Shown: positions 26,761 to 39,897 of the stretch, piece after piece | Layout: every line of letters begins with the position of its first letter | Numbering within the stretch: the stretch's first letter is position 1 | Source of the DNA: DATAXP01 sp036272935 | GTDB taxonomy: Bacteria; Planctomycetota; Planctomycetia; Pirellulales; PNKZ01 | Direction: 5' to 3' | Assembly (NCBI GenBank): GCA_036272935.1 | Contig: DATAXP010000151.1 | Location: 1-55,546 of the forward strand | Length of the DNA stretch: 55,546 nucleotides | Notes under the pieces: generated by a model | The model's input: the letters and a program-made list of their open reading frames with translations, nothing else | What the model was told of the DNA's origin: nothing | The model's database searches: none | Made by a program: the position numbers and the translations under genes

Positions 26761-27840
26761 CTAGGGCCGCGAGGCACCTGCCGAGGAGCGGCGGAGCTTC
26801 GAGCCGGCTGGGCGGCGAACCGCTTCGTCGGTCGTGTCTTCGGTCTCGTCATCGTCGCCCGTGTCGCCAGCCTTTGCACTGCGACGGCGCTGCCGGCGGG
26901 GATTGGACGAACCGCGATCGAGCACTTGCCGCACCAGCGTCGGCGAGACGAACGACGTGCAACCGATGAGCATCGCCAGGCCGAACGTCCACATGCCCAG
27001 ACACAGACCAATGCCCACGTGCAGCGGGATGGCCACAGCGAGCACCAACGGCCGCGTGAGCCGCGGCCACACGAGCGCCGCGAACGTCAGTTCCCAATAC
27101 GCGGTGATCTGCGTCATCAGCGCCACGACAACCGGCGCGTTGTGCAGCCAGGTCATGTCGAGCGACTGGTATTCGAGATTGGCGAACGCGCCCCACATCG
27201 CGGTGCCGCTCCACCACATCGCTCCCTGCATCTTTGACAAGCCGGCGAAGAAATAGATGATGCACATGTGCAGTTGCAGCAGGCGGATTGACACGTTTGC
27301 GCCGGTGCTGGGCTGGGCTGGCGGCAGACTCCCCTCCCCTGCCCTGTGCGCCGCGATCCAACGATCGAGCGAGTACGCCGCCCCGCACGGACCGACCATC
27401 AGATAGGTGGCCAACATGCAGTTGACTTGATCGAGGCCGAACAGCGCTCCAGGCGTGCGGTTGACATACGAAAGTGCGGCGACGAATGCCAACACCGAGA
27501 CAATGCGGCTGAACAGGCCCAGCATCAGCATCGTGAACACCACGAGCGCCGCCAGGTGCACCGTCCACAGCAGCATCGGCGAATCGATCTTCCAGAAATA
27601 GCTCCAGGCCCAGGTATCGCCGGTTTGCAACTTCGCGGCGTCGGCCGAGATCCACGACTGCGGACCGAAGAAATCCATTAGCCCGCGCGACCACACCAGG
27701 TGCGTGTACAGCAGCATCGCGCCGGCCAGGATGCGGATCAGTCCCAGCGTCGCGGGATCGGCCGGCGCGAACCAGAACCGGTTCCAACCGGCGACGGTTC
27801 CCTGCCCTAGCTCGCGAAAATATTGCCAGACCGTTTTCAT
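26761..27840 (-). CDS. HTTM-domain (vitamin K gamma-carboxylase-like) membrane protein
   Basis: 359 residues. The HTTM pattern is visible: ATLGLIRILAGAMLLYTHLVW, LLWTVHLAALVVFTMLMLGL, VSVLAFVAALSYVNR, VNCMLATYLMVGPC, LHMCIIYFFAGLSKMQG and MWTFGLAMLIGCTSFVSP, about six to seven spans. Human gamma-glutamyl carboxylase shares this domain; bacterial substrates are unknown. The cytoplasmic tail is basic (NPRRQRRRSAK). Overlaps the next upstream gene by ATGA, so the two make one unit. Confidence 0.8.
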   Translation of the reverse strand: MKTVWQYFRELGQGTVAGWNRFWFAPADPATLGLIRILAGAMLLYTHLVWSRGLMDFFGPQSWISADAAKLQTGDTWAWSYFWKIDSPMLLWTVHLAALVVFTMLMLGLFSRIVSVLAFVAALSYVNRTPGALFGLDQVNCMLATYLMVGPCGAAYSLDRWIAAHRAGEGSLPPAQPSTGANVSIRLLQLHMCIIYFFAGLSKMQGAMWWSGTAMWGAFANLEYQSLDMTWLHNAPVVVALMTQITAYWELTFAALVWPRLTRPLVLAVAIPLHVGIGLCLGMWTFGLAMLIGCTSFVSPTLVRQVLDRGSSNPRRQRRRSAKAGDTGDDDETEDTTDEAVRRPAGSKLRRSSAGASRP

Positions 27841-28448
27841 AGCGTCTCGACGCTGTAGTACGTCCCCAACGGACGTGTGATGTACGACCGGGGGTCGTCC
27901 AGCTTATCCCCTTCCTTCACCTGCTCGGGGCTGATCAGCATGTGCTGCACCAGCGAGAGCGTAACGCTGCGACCGTGGTAGTGCGCCAACAGATGGTTGG
28001 CGTACGACTGTGCCAGGCCATGCTCCCAGCGTGTCACCGGCCGGTGGGTCCAGTCGGCTGTCATCGGCGTGTCGGCATCCGGAGGCCCGTTGGCCAGGCG
28101 CTCGCTGAGCATGAAGTAGCGATGGTAGAACAGCCGCGGCCATTCGTCGGCGAGATTCGGGAACACTCCCGTGGTGTGCGAACCGTCGGCCATCTCGATG
28201 TCGTAGCGGATCAGATGGCTGGGGCCGGGATCGGGGGCGAAGAACTTGTAGGCGTGATCCAGGTACATCAGCTCGTTGTAGCGGCGAAACAGGTAACGCT
28301 GTGCCGCGCTGCCCAAGATCGATGGTGGCAGCGAAATCGGCCCCACGAGCACGCCGGCCAAATGCCAGACGATTGCCAGCGTTGCGAGACAACAAACAGG
28401 TCGGCTCCAGGTGGGCGACAAGCGAGCGGCGGATTCGTTGGCTGGCAT
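27837..28448 (-). CDS. HTTM-partner protein with one membrane anchor
   Basis: 203 residues. One hydrophobic segment at 17-40 (VCCLATLAIVWHLAGVLVGP), then a soluble part with LDHAYKFFAPDPGPSHLIRYD, LADEWPRLFYHRYFMLSERL and SYANHLLAHYHGRSV. The same layout of a short anchored protein beside an HTTM gene is known in planctomycetes, but no activity has been shown to my knowledge. Its ATG follows a palindromic repeat by a base. Confidence 0.7.
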   Translation of the reverse strand: MPANESAARLSPTWSRPVCCLATLAIVWHLAGVLVGPISLPPSILGSAAQRYLFRRYNELMYLDHAYKFFAPDPGPSHLIRYDIEMADGSHTTGVFPNLADEWPRLFYHRYFMLSERLANGPPDADTPMTADWTHRPVTRWEHGLAQSYANHLLAHYHGRSVTLSLVQHMLISPEQVKEGDKLDDPRSYITRPLGTYYSVETL

Positions 28449-28449
28449 G

Positions 28450-28502
28450 GTTAGCCGCGTCGTTTACGACGCGCTTCAACGCCGCGTGGACGCGGCGGCT
28501 AA
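28450..28502. repeat. GTTAGCCGC-family palindrome, copy 3
   Basis: GTTAGCCGC at 28450-28458 faces GCGGCTAA at 28495-28502. Inside, CGTCGTTTACGACG forms a hairpin, and CGCCGCGTGGACGCGGCG another. It sits between the HTTM-partner start and the terminator of the TIGR03000 gene. Confidence 0.75.
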
Positions 28503-28567
28503 GCGGATGGTCATTCCTATTGCCACTGCCCTATTATCGGCACGTTCGGCCCCCTGCCCCGCGCAAC

Positions 28568-28607
28568 GAAAAAAACCCTCGCACGAACCAGTGTCGTGCG
28601 AGGGTTT
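28568..28607 (-). terminator. Rho-independent terminator of the TIGR03000 gene
   Basis: AAACCCTCGCACGA at 28573-28586 pairs with TCGTGCGAGGGTTT at 28594-28607, loop ACCAGTG. On the minus strand the stem is followed by a run of seven T. It lies about 35 bp beyond the stop at 28643. Confidence 0.85.
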
Positions 28608-28642
28608 ACCGATTGTAGCGAACTTTCTGAGCCCCGAGCTAG

Positions 28643-29752
28643 CTAGCGGGTGCCTTCGGCGTTCGAAGCGACTTGGGGAGCATCCAAGTCGATCGACAGC
28701 TCACGGCTCTCGCCACCACGCAGGGTCAGCATCTTCTCGGTCGCAACGGTCTTGCCATTCCGCTCGATCTCGACGCGGACCGCGTAGTCGTTCCACTCTT
28801 GGCCATCGGCCAGGCGGCCGGTGGTGAACTCACGCGTCTCGCCCGACGACTTGGTCGCCTTGCCGGCCAGGTACACCTTGGCATCGGCCGGGACATGCAG
28901 CGTCAGCTTGGTGCCGACGGGCTGCTCGGCAACCTTGCCGTCTTGCTCGTCGCCGGTGAAGTTGAAGGCCAGGTCGGCCGTCTGACCGGCACGCACCTTG
29001 ATCGTCTTGGTTTCGGTGACGGTGTTGCCTTCGACCAACCGTTCAGCACGCAGCTCGTAGGTGTAGTTGAACCCGGGCTGCAGGTTGTTCGACACATACC
29101 GACGCAACGTGCCGGTGCTGGTGGTCAGCTTGCCGTTCACGTACACGCGGGCATCGGCCGGAACGCTGACGATCAGCGTCGCGCTGTTGATCGAGGTCAT
29201 CGGCACCGCGGGAGCGGGAGCCGGAGCATTGCCGGGCATCGGGGCGTTGCCAGCCGGCGGGACAACCGTCCCTTCGACCGGAGGAGCCATTGGAGCCATC
29301 GTTTCGACCGGCATTCCAACGCTGTAGCCGCCGCTCGAGCCGCCGCTGGAACCCCAGCCGCCCGACGAGCCACCGCTCGAACCCCAACCGCCGCTCGAGC
29401 CACCGCTCGAACCGTACGAGCCGTATCCGCCGCTCGAGCCCCAGCTACCGTACCCAGCGCCCCAATAAGCGGCGCGGCGCCAGTGATGGTGGTGGTGATG
29501 GCCGAACAGGCCGCCACCGCCGCTCGAACCCCAACCGCCCGACGAACCACCGCTCGAACCGTAGCCGACCGGCGCGTAGCCGCCGCTCGATCCGTATCCA
29601 CCGCTCGAACCACCGCTGGAACCCCAGCCGCCGCTCGAGCCACCGCTGCTTCCGCCCCACCAACCGGCATTGGCCGCAGTGAGGTTCACCCCCAAGGTCG
29701 CCAGCGTCGCCACCGACGCGAACGCCAGCTTGTTCACATTCCATCGAGCCAT
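28643..29752 (-). CDS. Gly/Ser-rich exported protein with two TIGR03000 domains
   Basis: 369 residues from the ATG at 29752 (GGGGAG about 10 nt upstream). A signal peptide (FASVATLATLGVNLTAANA) is followed by about 130 residues of SSGG, GGW and GGY repeats, interrupted by a FGHHHHHHW block. The C-terminal half has two TIGR03000 units, each with VPADARVYVNGK or VPADAKVYLAGK followed by a beta-rich stretch. TIGR03000 is a planctomycete surface-type domain without assigned function. The upstream gap of about 280 bp to rodA should carry divergent promoters. A clear terminator follows. Confidence 0.88.
   Translation of the reverse strand: MARWNVNKLAFASVATLATLGVNLTAANAGWWGGSSGGSSGGWGSSGGSSGGYGSSGGYAPVGYGSSGGSSGGWGSSGGGGLFGHHHHHHWRRAAYWGAGYGSWGSSGGYGSYGSSGGSSGGWGSSGGSSGGWGSSGGSSGGYSVGMPVETMAPMAPPVEGTVVPPAGNAPMPGNAPAPAPAVPMTSINSATLIVSVPADARVYVNGKLTTSTGTLRRYVSNNLQPGFNYTYELRAERLVEGNTVTETKTIKVRAGQTADLAFNFTGDEQDGKVAEQPVGTKLTLHVPADAKVYLAGKATKSSGETREFTTGRLADGQEWNDYAVRVEIERNGKTVATEKMLTLRGGESRELSIDLDAPQVASNAEGTR
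29190..29665. repeat. Degenerate GCCGCTCGAGCC / CCACCGCTCGAAC coding repeat
   Basis: A tandem of near-identical 9-27 bp units encodes the Ser-Gly-Gly tract of the TIGR03000 protein (densest 29,320-29,650). It is a protein low-complexity repeat; copy number could vary between strains. Confidence 0.8.
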
Positions 29753-30033
29753 GATCGTTGCTCCCCAAAGATAAATGATTTGCATTCCGGGCTCAGACGC
29801 TCGCCCAGCAAAACCTAGCACGTAGTTCGCGAGCTTTGCGGAGAATTTTCCACATCCATAGGGTGCGAAAAATACACAAACTGTATGGACGCACAGGCTA
29901 ATATGGCTCGCCCCCCCGCGATTTCAAGTGCTAGCACCAAAAACTGCCGTTCCGGTACAACCGGCACCGGCGCTAAAATCCCCCCGACCCGAGAAAACCT
30001 CGGCAACTCTCGCAACCGCTGCGCCCGGCCGAA

Positions 30034-31179
30034 ATGCCTAGCCTCGCACGTTTTTGGACTCCCCTGCCCTGCTTGCTCTTGGTGGCAGCAGTGCTGCTAA
30101 TGCTAGCGGGACTACTGGGCATCGACCGCAGCGAAGACTTGGCTGCCGGTTCTGGGCAGTTCGCGCGGCAACAACTGGTCTGGGCCGGCCTGGCACTGGG
30201 GGCGATCATTCTGACCGCCCTGCCCGATTACCGACGGCTGGCCCCCTGGAGCTACGCGATCTTTGGCCTTGGTCTGGTGCTGCTGATGGCCGTGTACTGG
30301 TTTCCGCCAGTCAACGGCGCTCAGCGCTGGTTTCGCGCGGGGCCGGCGAGCTTTCAACCATCGGAACCAATCAAGGTGGCGTTCATTCTGGCCCTGGCCC
30401 GGCACTTGGCATGGCGGCCGAGCGCTGGGTGGTTCGGCTGGCTGGCCATCGCGCTGTTGGTTGCACTACTGCCGATGTTGCTTATCCTGCGCGAGCCCGA
30501 CCTGGGCACCTCACTGGTTTTCGCACCGGTACTGGTGGCGATGCTGTACGTGGCGGGGACACGCTTGGCGCACTTAGCCATGGTTGCTTGCTGTGCGGCG
30601 GCGCTGATGCCGGTGCTGTGGTCGCAGATGAGCCACGAGCAGCGCTCGCGAGTCGCGTCGCTGTTCGAGCAGACGGCCCCCGGCCAACGACCGGCGGCCG
30701 ATGGCTACCAATTGCATCAATCGAAACAGCTCATTGCCCTCGGTGGAGTGCTGGGCAGTTACTGCTCCGGCGAACCAAGCGACGACCGCACGGCGTACCA
30801 TCTGCCCGAATCGCACACCGATTTCGTGTTTAGCGTGCTCGGCGAACGCTACGGCTGGCCGGGAATGGCCCTGGTGCTGGCGATGTTTGCCCTCGTAGCC
30901 TGGCGGTCGATCGCCATTGCCGAGGCGACGCGCGAACCTTTCGGCCGGCTGATCGCTACCGGCGTCGCAGCGCTTTTTGTCACCGAGGCCGCGATCAACA
31001 CCGGCATGACAACCGGCCTGCTGCCGGTCACCGGCTTATCGTTGCCGCTGGTCAGCTACGGCGGCTCGGGCATGCTCGCCCACGCCGCCGCGATCGGCCT
31101 GGTGGCCAGTGTCGCCATGCACCCGGGATACGAAGTCGCGCCGGCGCCGTTTAGCCGGCTCGCTTGCCCGCCGCGTTGA
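30034..31179 (+). CDS. RodA/FtsW/SpoVE-family (SEDS) peptidoglycan polymerase
   Basis: 381 residues, about ten membrane spans. GAQRWFRAGPASFQPSEPIKVAF contains the conserved PSE; IALGGVLGSY, ESHTDFVFSVLGERYG and the hallmark INTGMTTGLLPVTGLSLPLVSYGGSG complete the SEDS pattern. These are glycosyltransferases for cell-wall elongation or division. The presence of ESHTDFIF-type and the PTD-like loop supports activity; RodA versus FtsW is not decided. No class B PBP gene is adjacent. The last eight or so residues (FSRLACPPR) are encoded by a palindromic repeat that also supplies the TGA. Confidence 0.87.
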   Translation: MPSLARFWTPLPCLLLVAAVLLMLAGLLGIDRSEDLAAGSGQFARQQLVWAGLALGAIILTALPDYRRLAPWSYAIFGLGLVLLMAVYWFPPVNGAQRWFRAGPASFQPSEPIKVAFILALARHLAWRPSAGWFGWLAIALLVALLPMLLILREPDLGTSLVFAPVLVAMLYVAGTRLAHLAMVACCAAALMPVLWSQMSHEQRSRVASLFEQTAPGQRPAADGYQLHQSKQLIALGGVLGSYCSGEPSDDRTAYHLPESHTDFVFSVLGERYGWPGMALVLAMFALVAWRSIAIAEATREPFGRLIATGVAALFVTEAAINTGMTTGLLPVTGLSLPLVSYGGSGMLAHAAAIGLVASVAMHPGYEVAPAPFSRLACPPR

Positions 31180-31206
31180 CACGGCGGGCAAGCCCGCCGG
31201 CTAAAC
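31149..31206. repeat. GTTTAGCCGGC-family palindrome, copy 4
   Basis: GTTTAGCCGGC at 31149-31159 is perfectly inverted at 31196-31206. The inner CTTGCCCGCCGCG / ACGGCGGGCAAG pair extends the stem. The left arm forms the last codons and stop of the SEDS gene; the right arm ends one base before the isoaspartyl methyltransferase stop. Confidence 0.88.
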
Positions 31207-32445
31207 TCACTTGCCCGGCGCGATCTGCACGTTGTCGACGTCCAACTCCCCTACCCCGCCCAGCAGGCCGACGCGCAAGATGGCATGCGCGGTCTTGGGA
31301 GGCACGCGCATCGTTGCGTGCTCGCGCTGCCAGCCGAACGTGCCGCGCAGCGGGCCGATGGCGCGCTCGGCCAGCGTACGCTGGTTCTCGTCGTAGAACG
31401 TCACGATCAGGTGCGCTTCCTCGCCGGGATATGCGCCCGGGCGCAACTCTTCTCCCTTGGCCATCACCGAAACGTCGAGTACGGGGATCTTCGTCCCGTC
31501 CAAGGGAAACGCCTGGAGCATCTGGCTGCCGCGTCCAGGGATCTGGTTCGTGAACCGCACGTAGCGCATGGCGTCGGGCGAGCGCGGATCGCTGACCACC
31601 TCGGCCTGCCGCACGTAATGCCATCCCTTGGGCACATCCAACTCGCCGTCCTTCGCCATCTCTTCGAAGCTGCCGTTGACCAACGTCGGATGCAGCGGAT
31701 CGGGCTTTACCTTGCGCAGGCTTTCGGCCGTGCCAGTCATTGGCACGAACAGCGTTGGCCGCAGCGCCTCGGACACCAGTTTGCCGTTCTCCTTGCGGAA
31801 CAGATACAGCGTTTGCTGGTAGCGCTGCCCCAGCGGAATGATGAGCCGGCCCCCGTCGCGCAGTTGTTCGACGAGCTTTTCGGGCACATTCTCCGGCGAG
31901 CAGGTGACGATGATCTTGTCGAACGGGGCCGCCTCGGGCCAACCCTGGTAACCGTCGCCGATGCGCGTGTGCACGTTCGCGTACTTCAGCCGCTTAAGCA
32001 CGCGCGCCGCCGCCAGCCCCAGCGGCTCCTTGATCTCGATCGTATATACGTCCTTCACCAGCGGACTAAGCACCGCCGCCTGGTAGCCGCTGCCGGTGCC
32101 GATCTCCAACACCTTGTCGGTCGGCTGCGGATCGAGCTGCTCGGTCATGAACGCAACGATGAACGGCGGCGAGATGGTCTGCCCCTCGCCGATCGGCAGT
32201 GCCATGTCGTAGTACGCCATCTCGCGCTGCGCGAGCGTGACGAACTCGTGGCGTGGGGTGTTGCGCATTGCGTCGAGCACGCGCGGGTTGCGCACCCCTG
32301 CCCCGGAAATCTCCTGGTCGACCATTCGATTCCGCGCCTCGACAATGGCCGCAGGGCTCAAAGGTGCAGCAACGAGTGTTGCTGCGCATGTCAACGCAAC
32401 GAGAAGCACGACAGCACGGAGTACGCGTAAGGAAACGATGATCAT
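31207..32445 (-). CDS. pcm: Exported protein-L-isoaspartate O-methyltransferase with C-terminal beta domain
   Basis: 412 residues, against about 210-225 for ordinary PCMT. A signal peptide (residues 1-27, VVLLVALTCAATLVAA) comes first. The PCMT core at 40-245 has ALPIGEGQTISPP, the SAM motif LEIGTGSGYQ (113-122), and RIGDGYQGWPEAAPFDKIIVT. The final 150 residues (NGSFEEMAKDGELDVPKGWHY to the end) look like a galactose-binding or carbohydrate-binding beta-sandwich. PCMT repairs isoaspartyl damage using SAM; export is unusual. Its ATG overlaps the toxin stop (ATGA), so it reads as the third gene of the toxin-antitoxin unit. Confidence 0.87.
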   Translation of the reverse strand: MIIVSLRVLRAVVLLVALTCAATLVAAPLSPAAIVEARNRMVDQEISGAGVRNPRVLDAMRNTPRHEFVTLAQREMAYYDMALPIGEGQTISPPFIVAFMTEQLDPQPTDKVLEIGTGSGYQAAVLSPLVKDVYTIEIKEPLGLAAARVLKRLKYANVHTRIGDGYQGWPEAAPFDKIIVTCSPENVPEKLVEQLRDGGRLIIPLGQRYQQTLYLFRKENGKLVSEALRPTLFVPMTGTAESLRKVKPDPLHPTLVNGSFEEMAKDGELDVPKGWHYVRQAEVVSDPRSPDAMRYVRFTNQIPGRGSQMLQAFPLDGTKIPVLDVSVMAKGEELRPGAYPGEEAHLIVTFYDENQRTLAERAIGPLRGTFGWQREHATMRVPPKTAHAILRVGLLGGVGELDVDNVQIAPGK

Positions 32446-32843
32446 ATAAATAAGGCCTTGAATCCGGCCTGCACAAAATGATGGTCACCTGTCAGGACAT
32501 CGGTGATCCCCTGCTCCGTCATCGCGACCATCGAAATGCAATCCGTCAGCGACCACTGCTTGTCCTTACGCCGGTCGTAAAGATCAATACCTTCATGCCA
32601 CAACGCGGCGGTTGCTGGCAGAACGACATGCTGACCTGGCAGTTGAAAATTAAGGACGAATCGACGGACTGCTTGTCGTGCCGTTGAGCAAGCGAGCCCG
32701 TCGGCTAGCTCCGTCAACACCCAGGCGGTCGTCACGAGTTGGACACCGCGTTGCTGCGACAGCTCCACTGCCTTTCGATGCGCCGCATCATTCCGATTGA
32801 ACAGCGCGAAGAAAAAGAACGAATCGGCAAAAACTCGCCTCAT
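32442..32843 (-). CDS. PIN-domain (VapC-type) toxin
   Basis: 133 residues. The four acidic residues of the PIN active site are in place: Asp7 (FADSF), Glu45 (LTELADG), Asp101 (LTDCIS) and Asp120 (TGDHHF). PIN toxins are Mg-dependent RNases, often cutting initiator tRNA or rRNA. It overlaps the antitoxin by ATGA upstream and the methyltransferase by ATGA downstream. Confidence 0.88.
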   Translation of the reverse strand: MRRVFADSFFFFALFNRNDAAHRKAVELSQQRGVQLVTTAWVLTELADGLACSTARQAVRRFVLNFQLPGQHVVLPATAALWHEGIDLYDRRKDKQWSLTDCISMVAMTEQGITDVLTGDHHFVQAGFKALFI

Positions 32844-33055
32844 CGACGAGGAGTCCCATGAATGTAATGATCGTGCTGCTCGGCCATATCAGGCGGCAAG
32901 TCCGACACACATCCGATGAAATCGGCAAGTTGCTCTGCCAAGCTCATCTGATCAGACGAGGCTATAGGCTCAATGCGCACCATCGTTCCTTCCGGTAGAT
33001 TGATGTTCTCCTCGAAGACAACAACCCCGTTCTTTATCTGTCCGCGATACACCAT
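32840..33055 (-). CDS. VapB-like antitoxin
   Basis: 71 residues. MVYRGQIKNGVVVFEE and INLPEGTMVRIEPI form the small N-terminal beta unit seen in PIN-toxin antitoxins encoded directly upstream; the C-terminal helix-rich segment (LAEQLADFIGCV) would wrap the toxin. Assignment depends mainly on position and size. It is the first gene of the overlapping trio ending with the exported methyltransferase; the promoter should lie in the 103-bp gap to the HAD gene. Confidence 0.75.
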   Translation of the reverse strand: MVYRGQIKNGVVVFEENINLPEGTMVRIEPIASSDQMSLAEQLADFIGCVSDLPPDMAEQHDHYIHGTPRR

Positions 33056-33158
33056 TGAACGATTGCTCCACCGATGGTGAATCCCCCTTGGATTATACCG
33101 CCTCTGCGCTTGCGCGTTGCACCTTTATGCCTGATGGGAACCAGTTTATCATGTTCTC

Positions 33159-33992
33159 ATGTACCGCCTGCTGGCTCTCGATGTCGACGGAACGCTGGTC
33201 AACAGCCGTGATGAGCTGACGCCGGCCACGATTGCCGCGCTGCGGCGTGCCAGCGACGCGGGATTGCGGATCGTGCTGGCCACCGGTCGCCGCTACAGCC
33301 GTGCCCTGCCCTTGGTTGAGCCGTTGGGCATCGACGCGCCGATCATCTCGGCCAGCGGCGCGCTGATCAAGCGTCCGCTCGATCACTCGACAATCCACTG
33401 CGCCAGCTTTTCACGCCCCTTGCTCTGCTCGCTGTTGGGCATCGTCGAGCGCTCGGGATACGACGCCATCCTGTACGGCGACACCTACGGCCAAGGTTAC
33501 GACTATTATTGCCGCACGCTTTCGGTCGAGCATCCCGAACTGGCCGAGTACCTGGCGCTCAACCAGAATTGCGAGCGCATCTGGCCCGAGCTGATGCGCG
33601 CCCCGCCGGAAGGCGTGTTCGCCGGGTTCGTGATGGGTTCGCGCGACGAGATGACCGCACTGCACGAGGCGCTCGAAAGCGAGCTGCCCGAGGCGCTGTA
33701 CACACACGTGATCCGCAGCCCGCGCTACCGTGGCTACATGTGCGAGATCGCCCCGGCCGGCGAGACCAAGTGGGCCGGCGTCCACCGGCTCGCCATGGAA
33801 TGGAACATCGCTCCGCATGAGATCTGCGCCGTCGGCGACGACGTGAACGACCTGCCGATGGTCGAGGCCGCCGGTCTGGGCATCGCCATGGGCAACGCGG
33901 CCCCGGAACTCAAAGCCGCGGCCGACCGCATCGCCCCGACGCACGACGACGACGGCCTGGTGCAAGTCGTCGACTGGCTGCTCGACGCGTGA
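33159..33992 (+). CDS. HAD-superfamily hydrolase, Cof-like (IIB)
   Basis: 277 residues. Motif I is LLALDVDGTLVNSR with the nucleophile Asp; motif II ATGRRYSR; the C2 cap spans about 85-190; motif IV VGDDVNDLPMVEAAGLGIAMGNA. Cof-type enzymes dephosphorylate sugar phosphates, nucleotides or cofactors such as PLP. Divergent from the toxin-antitoxin operon. An upstream ATG at 33151 is in another frame. Confidence 0.9.
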   Translation: MYRLLALDVDGTLVNSRDELTPATIAALRRASDAGLRIVLATGRRYSRALPLVEPLGIDAPIISASGALIKRPLDHSTIHCASFSRPLLCSLLGIVERSGYDAILYGDTYGQGYDYYCRTLSVEHPELAEYLALNQNCERIWPELMRAPPEGVFAGFVMGSRDEMTALHEALESELPEALYTHVIRSPRYRGYMCEIAPAGETKWAGVHRLAMEWNIAPHEICAVGDDVNDLPMVEAAGLGIAMGNAAPELKAAADRIAPTHDDDGLVQVVDWLLDA

Positions 33993-34567
33993 CGCCTCAA
34001 TGCCTCCTCGCCCCATCGGGGAGAGGAAATGGTCGCCGCTAGGCGACCGAGGCGAGGGCGGAGGCAGCGCATACTATTGTCGAGACAGCACGCCCGAGTG
34101 CGCCGCCTACTACGCGGCGCTCTCGGGTATGCTCGCCAAACGATCGTGCGCCAACACCTCGCCCTCATCCGGTCCGCCTGCGGCGGACCACCTGCTCCCC
34201 AAGGGAGAAGACTACCTGTCTGCCTCTTCCAGTTAGGCTGCGCGTCCACGCGCGCCGCGCTCCGCATCATTTTCAGGCCAAGAAACTCGTCGCGTTAATT
34301 TGTTGGCCTCTGGGGGGCCCCAGGGGGTTCAGGCCAAGAAACGAACCTCATTTCCTGCGACGCGCCAAGAAACGAGGCGTTCACTTATCCCTGCCGAATT
34401 ATCAAAGAGCGCCACCTTCGCACCGACGACGTTAGCGATCTGCTTCCACACGCTCAAGCGACAAAAGAGCCGGCCTGGCAAGACGGAACCGCGACAAGGC
34501 AGAAGTCGGAAGGATGAACGCAGAAGTTGGGACAAGCGGGTCCGATCGCACAGGCGCTTTTTGCCGG
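33993..34567. other. Gene-free stretch with several hairpin repeats
   Basis: No coding-quality frame is seen. GCCTCCTCGCC near 34009 faces GGCGAGGGCGGAGGC near 34050; GGTCGCCGCTAGGCGACC and GGTCCGCCTGCGGCGGACC are tight hairpins. TTCAGGCCAAGAAAC occurs at 34272-34286 and 34328-34342 with a third partial copy at 34364. A GGCAGAAGTC word stands at 34497-34528. The block joins HAD on the left to the kinase's 3' end on the right. Confidence 0.7.
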
Positions 34568-35013
34568 CTACTTCCCGTCCGCCGCTTTCGGCTTTCCGCT
34601 TTCCGCTTTCTGGTCCAGCTTGCCGAACTCGCCGGCATCGTATTTCTTCCAGAACTCGGCCGGAGCGAATTTTTCCATTCCATGGCCAAGAGCGATGGTC
34701 TTGAGACTCTTCATCTGGCGAAGTACGTCCAGCCCCTTGGTGATGTTCTTGGGCGTGACAAAAACGTCAGTCAGATTCATCCCTTGCAGGGGTGATAGGT
34801 CGGACACCTGTGTAAAGCCGCAGTACAGGTACGTCAAAGGCATCCCCTGCAAGGGCGACAGGTCGGACACCGGCGTGGGCCCGAAATGTAGGTACGTTAG
34901 AGGCATCCCTCTGAGCGGCGATAAATTGGAAACCTTCGTTGAGGCGCACATCAAGTACGTCAGCGGCATGCCATGGATTGCTGACAGGTCGGACACCGGC
35001 GTGGCTGCGCAAT

Positions 35014-35025
<12 letters not shown>
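34568..35025 (-). pseudogene. Frameshifted C-terminal leucine-rich tail of the giant kinase
   Basis: In the -1 frame relative to the kinase, about 151 residues continue the same repeat: ALNCAATPVSDLS, then units of the form VSDLSPLQGMPLTYLYCGFTQ, ending in a degenerate region and KLDQKAESGKPKAADGK. Joining at the CTAAAG around 35,020 restores repeat register exactly (GMALK-ALNCAAT versus GMPLTYLMCAST), so I treat this as the 3' end of the kinase gene lost to a frameshift. Confidence 0.8.
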
Positions 35026-39756
<4,731 letters not shown>

Positions 39757-39897
39757 GCGACCATCCCCCAGGGCCGATGAACCGTCGATTCTACCCGTCC
39801 CTTCCGACGGGTGGAACAACCGAGTCGCGTCGCGGGGCGGCCGTAGGTGGACTGCTCGCCGCTTGCCGGGTTTGGACGAACGGGATACGGTGGACAG

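Noticed and set aside
29320..29650. Dense short repeat considered as a satellite or CRISPR
   Set aside because: It encodes the Ser-Gly-Gly tract of a signal-peptide-bearing protein in one continuous frame.
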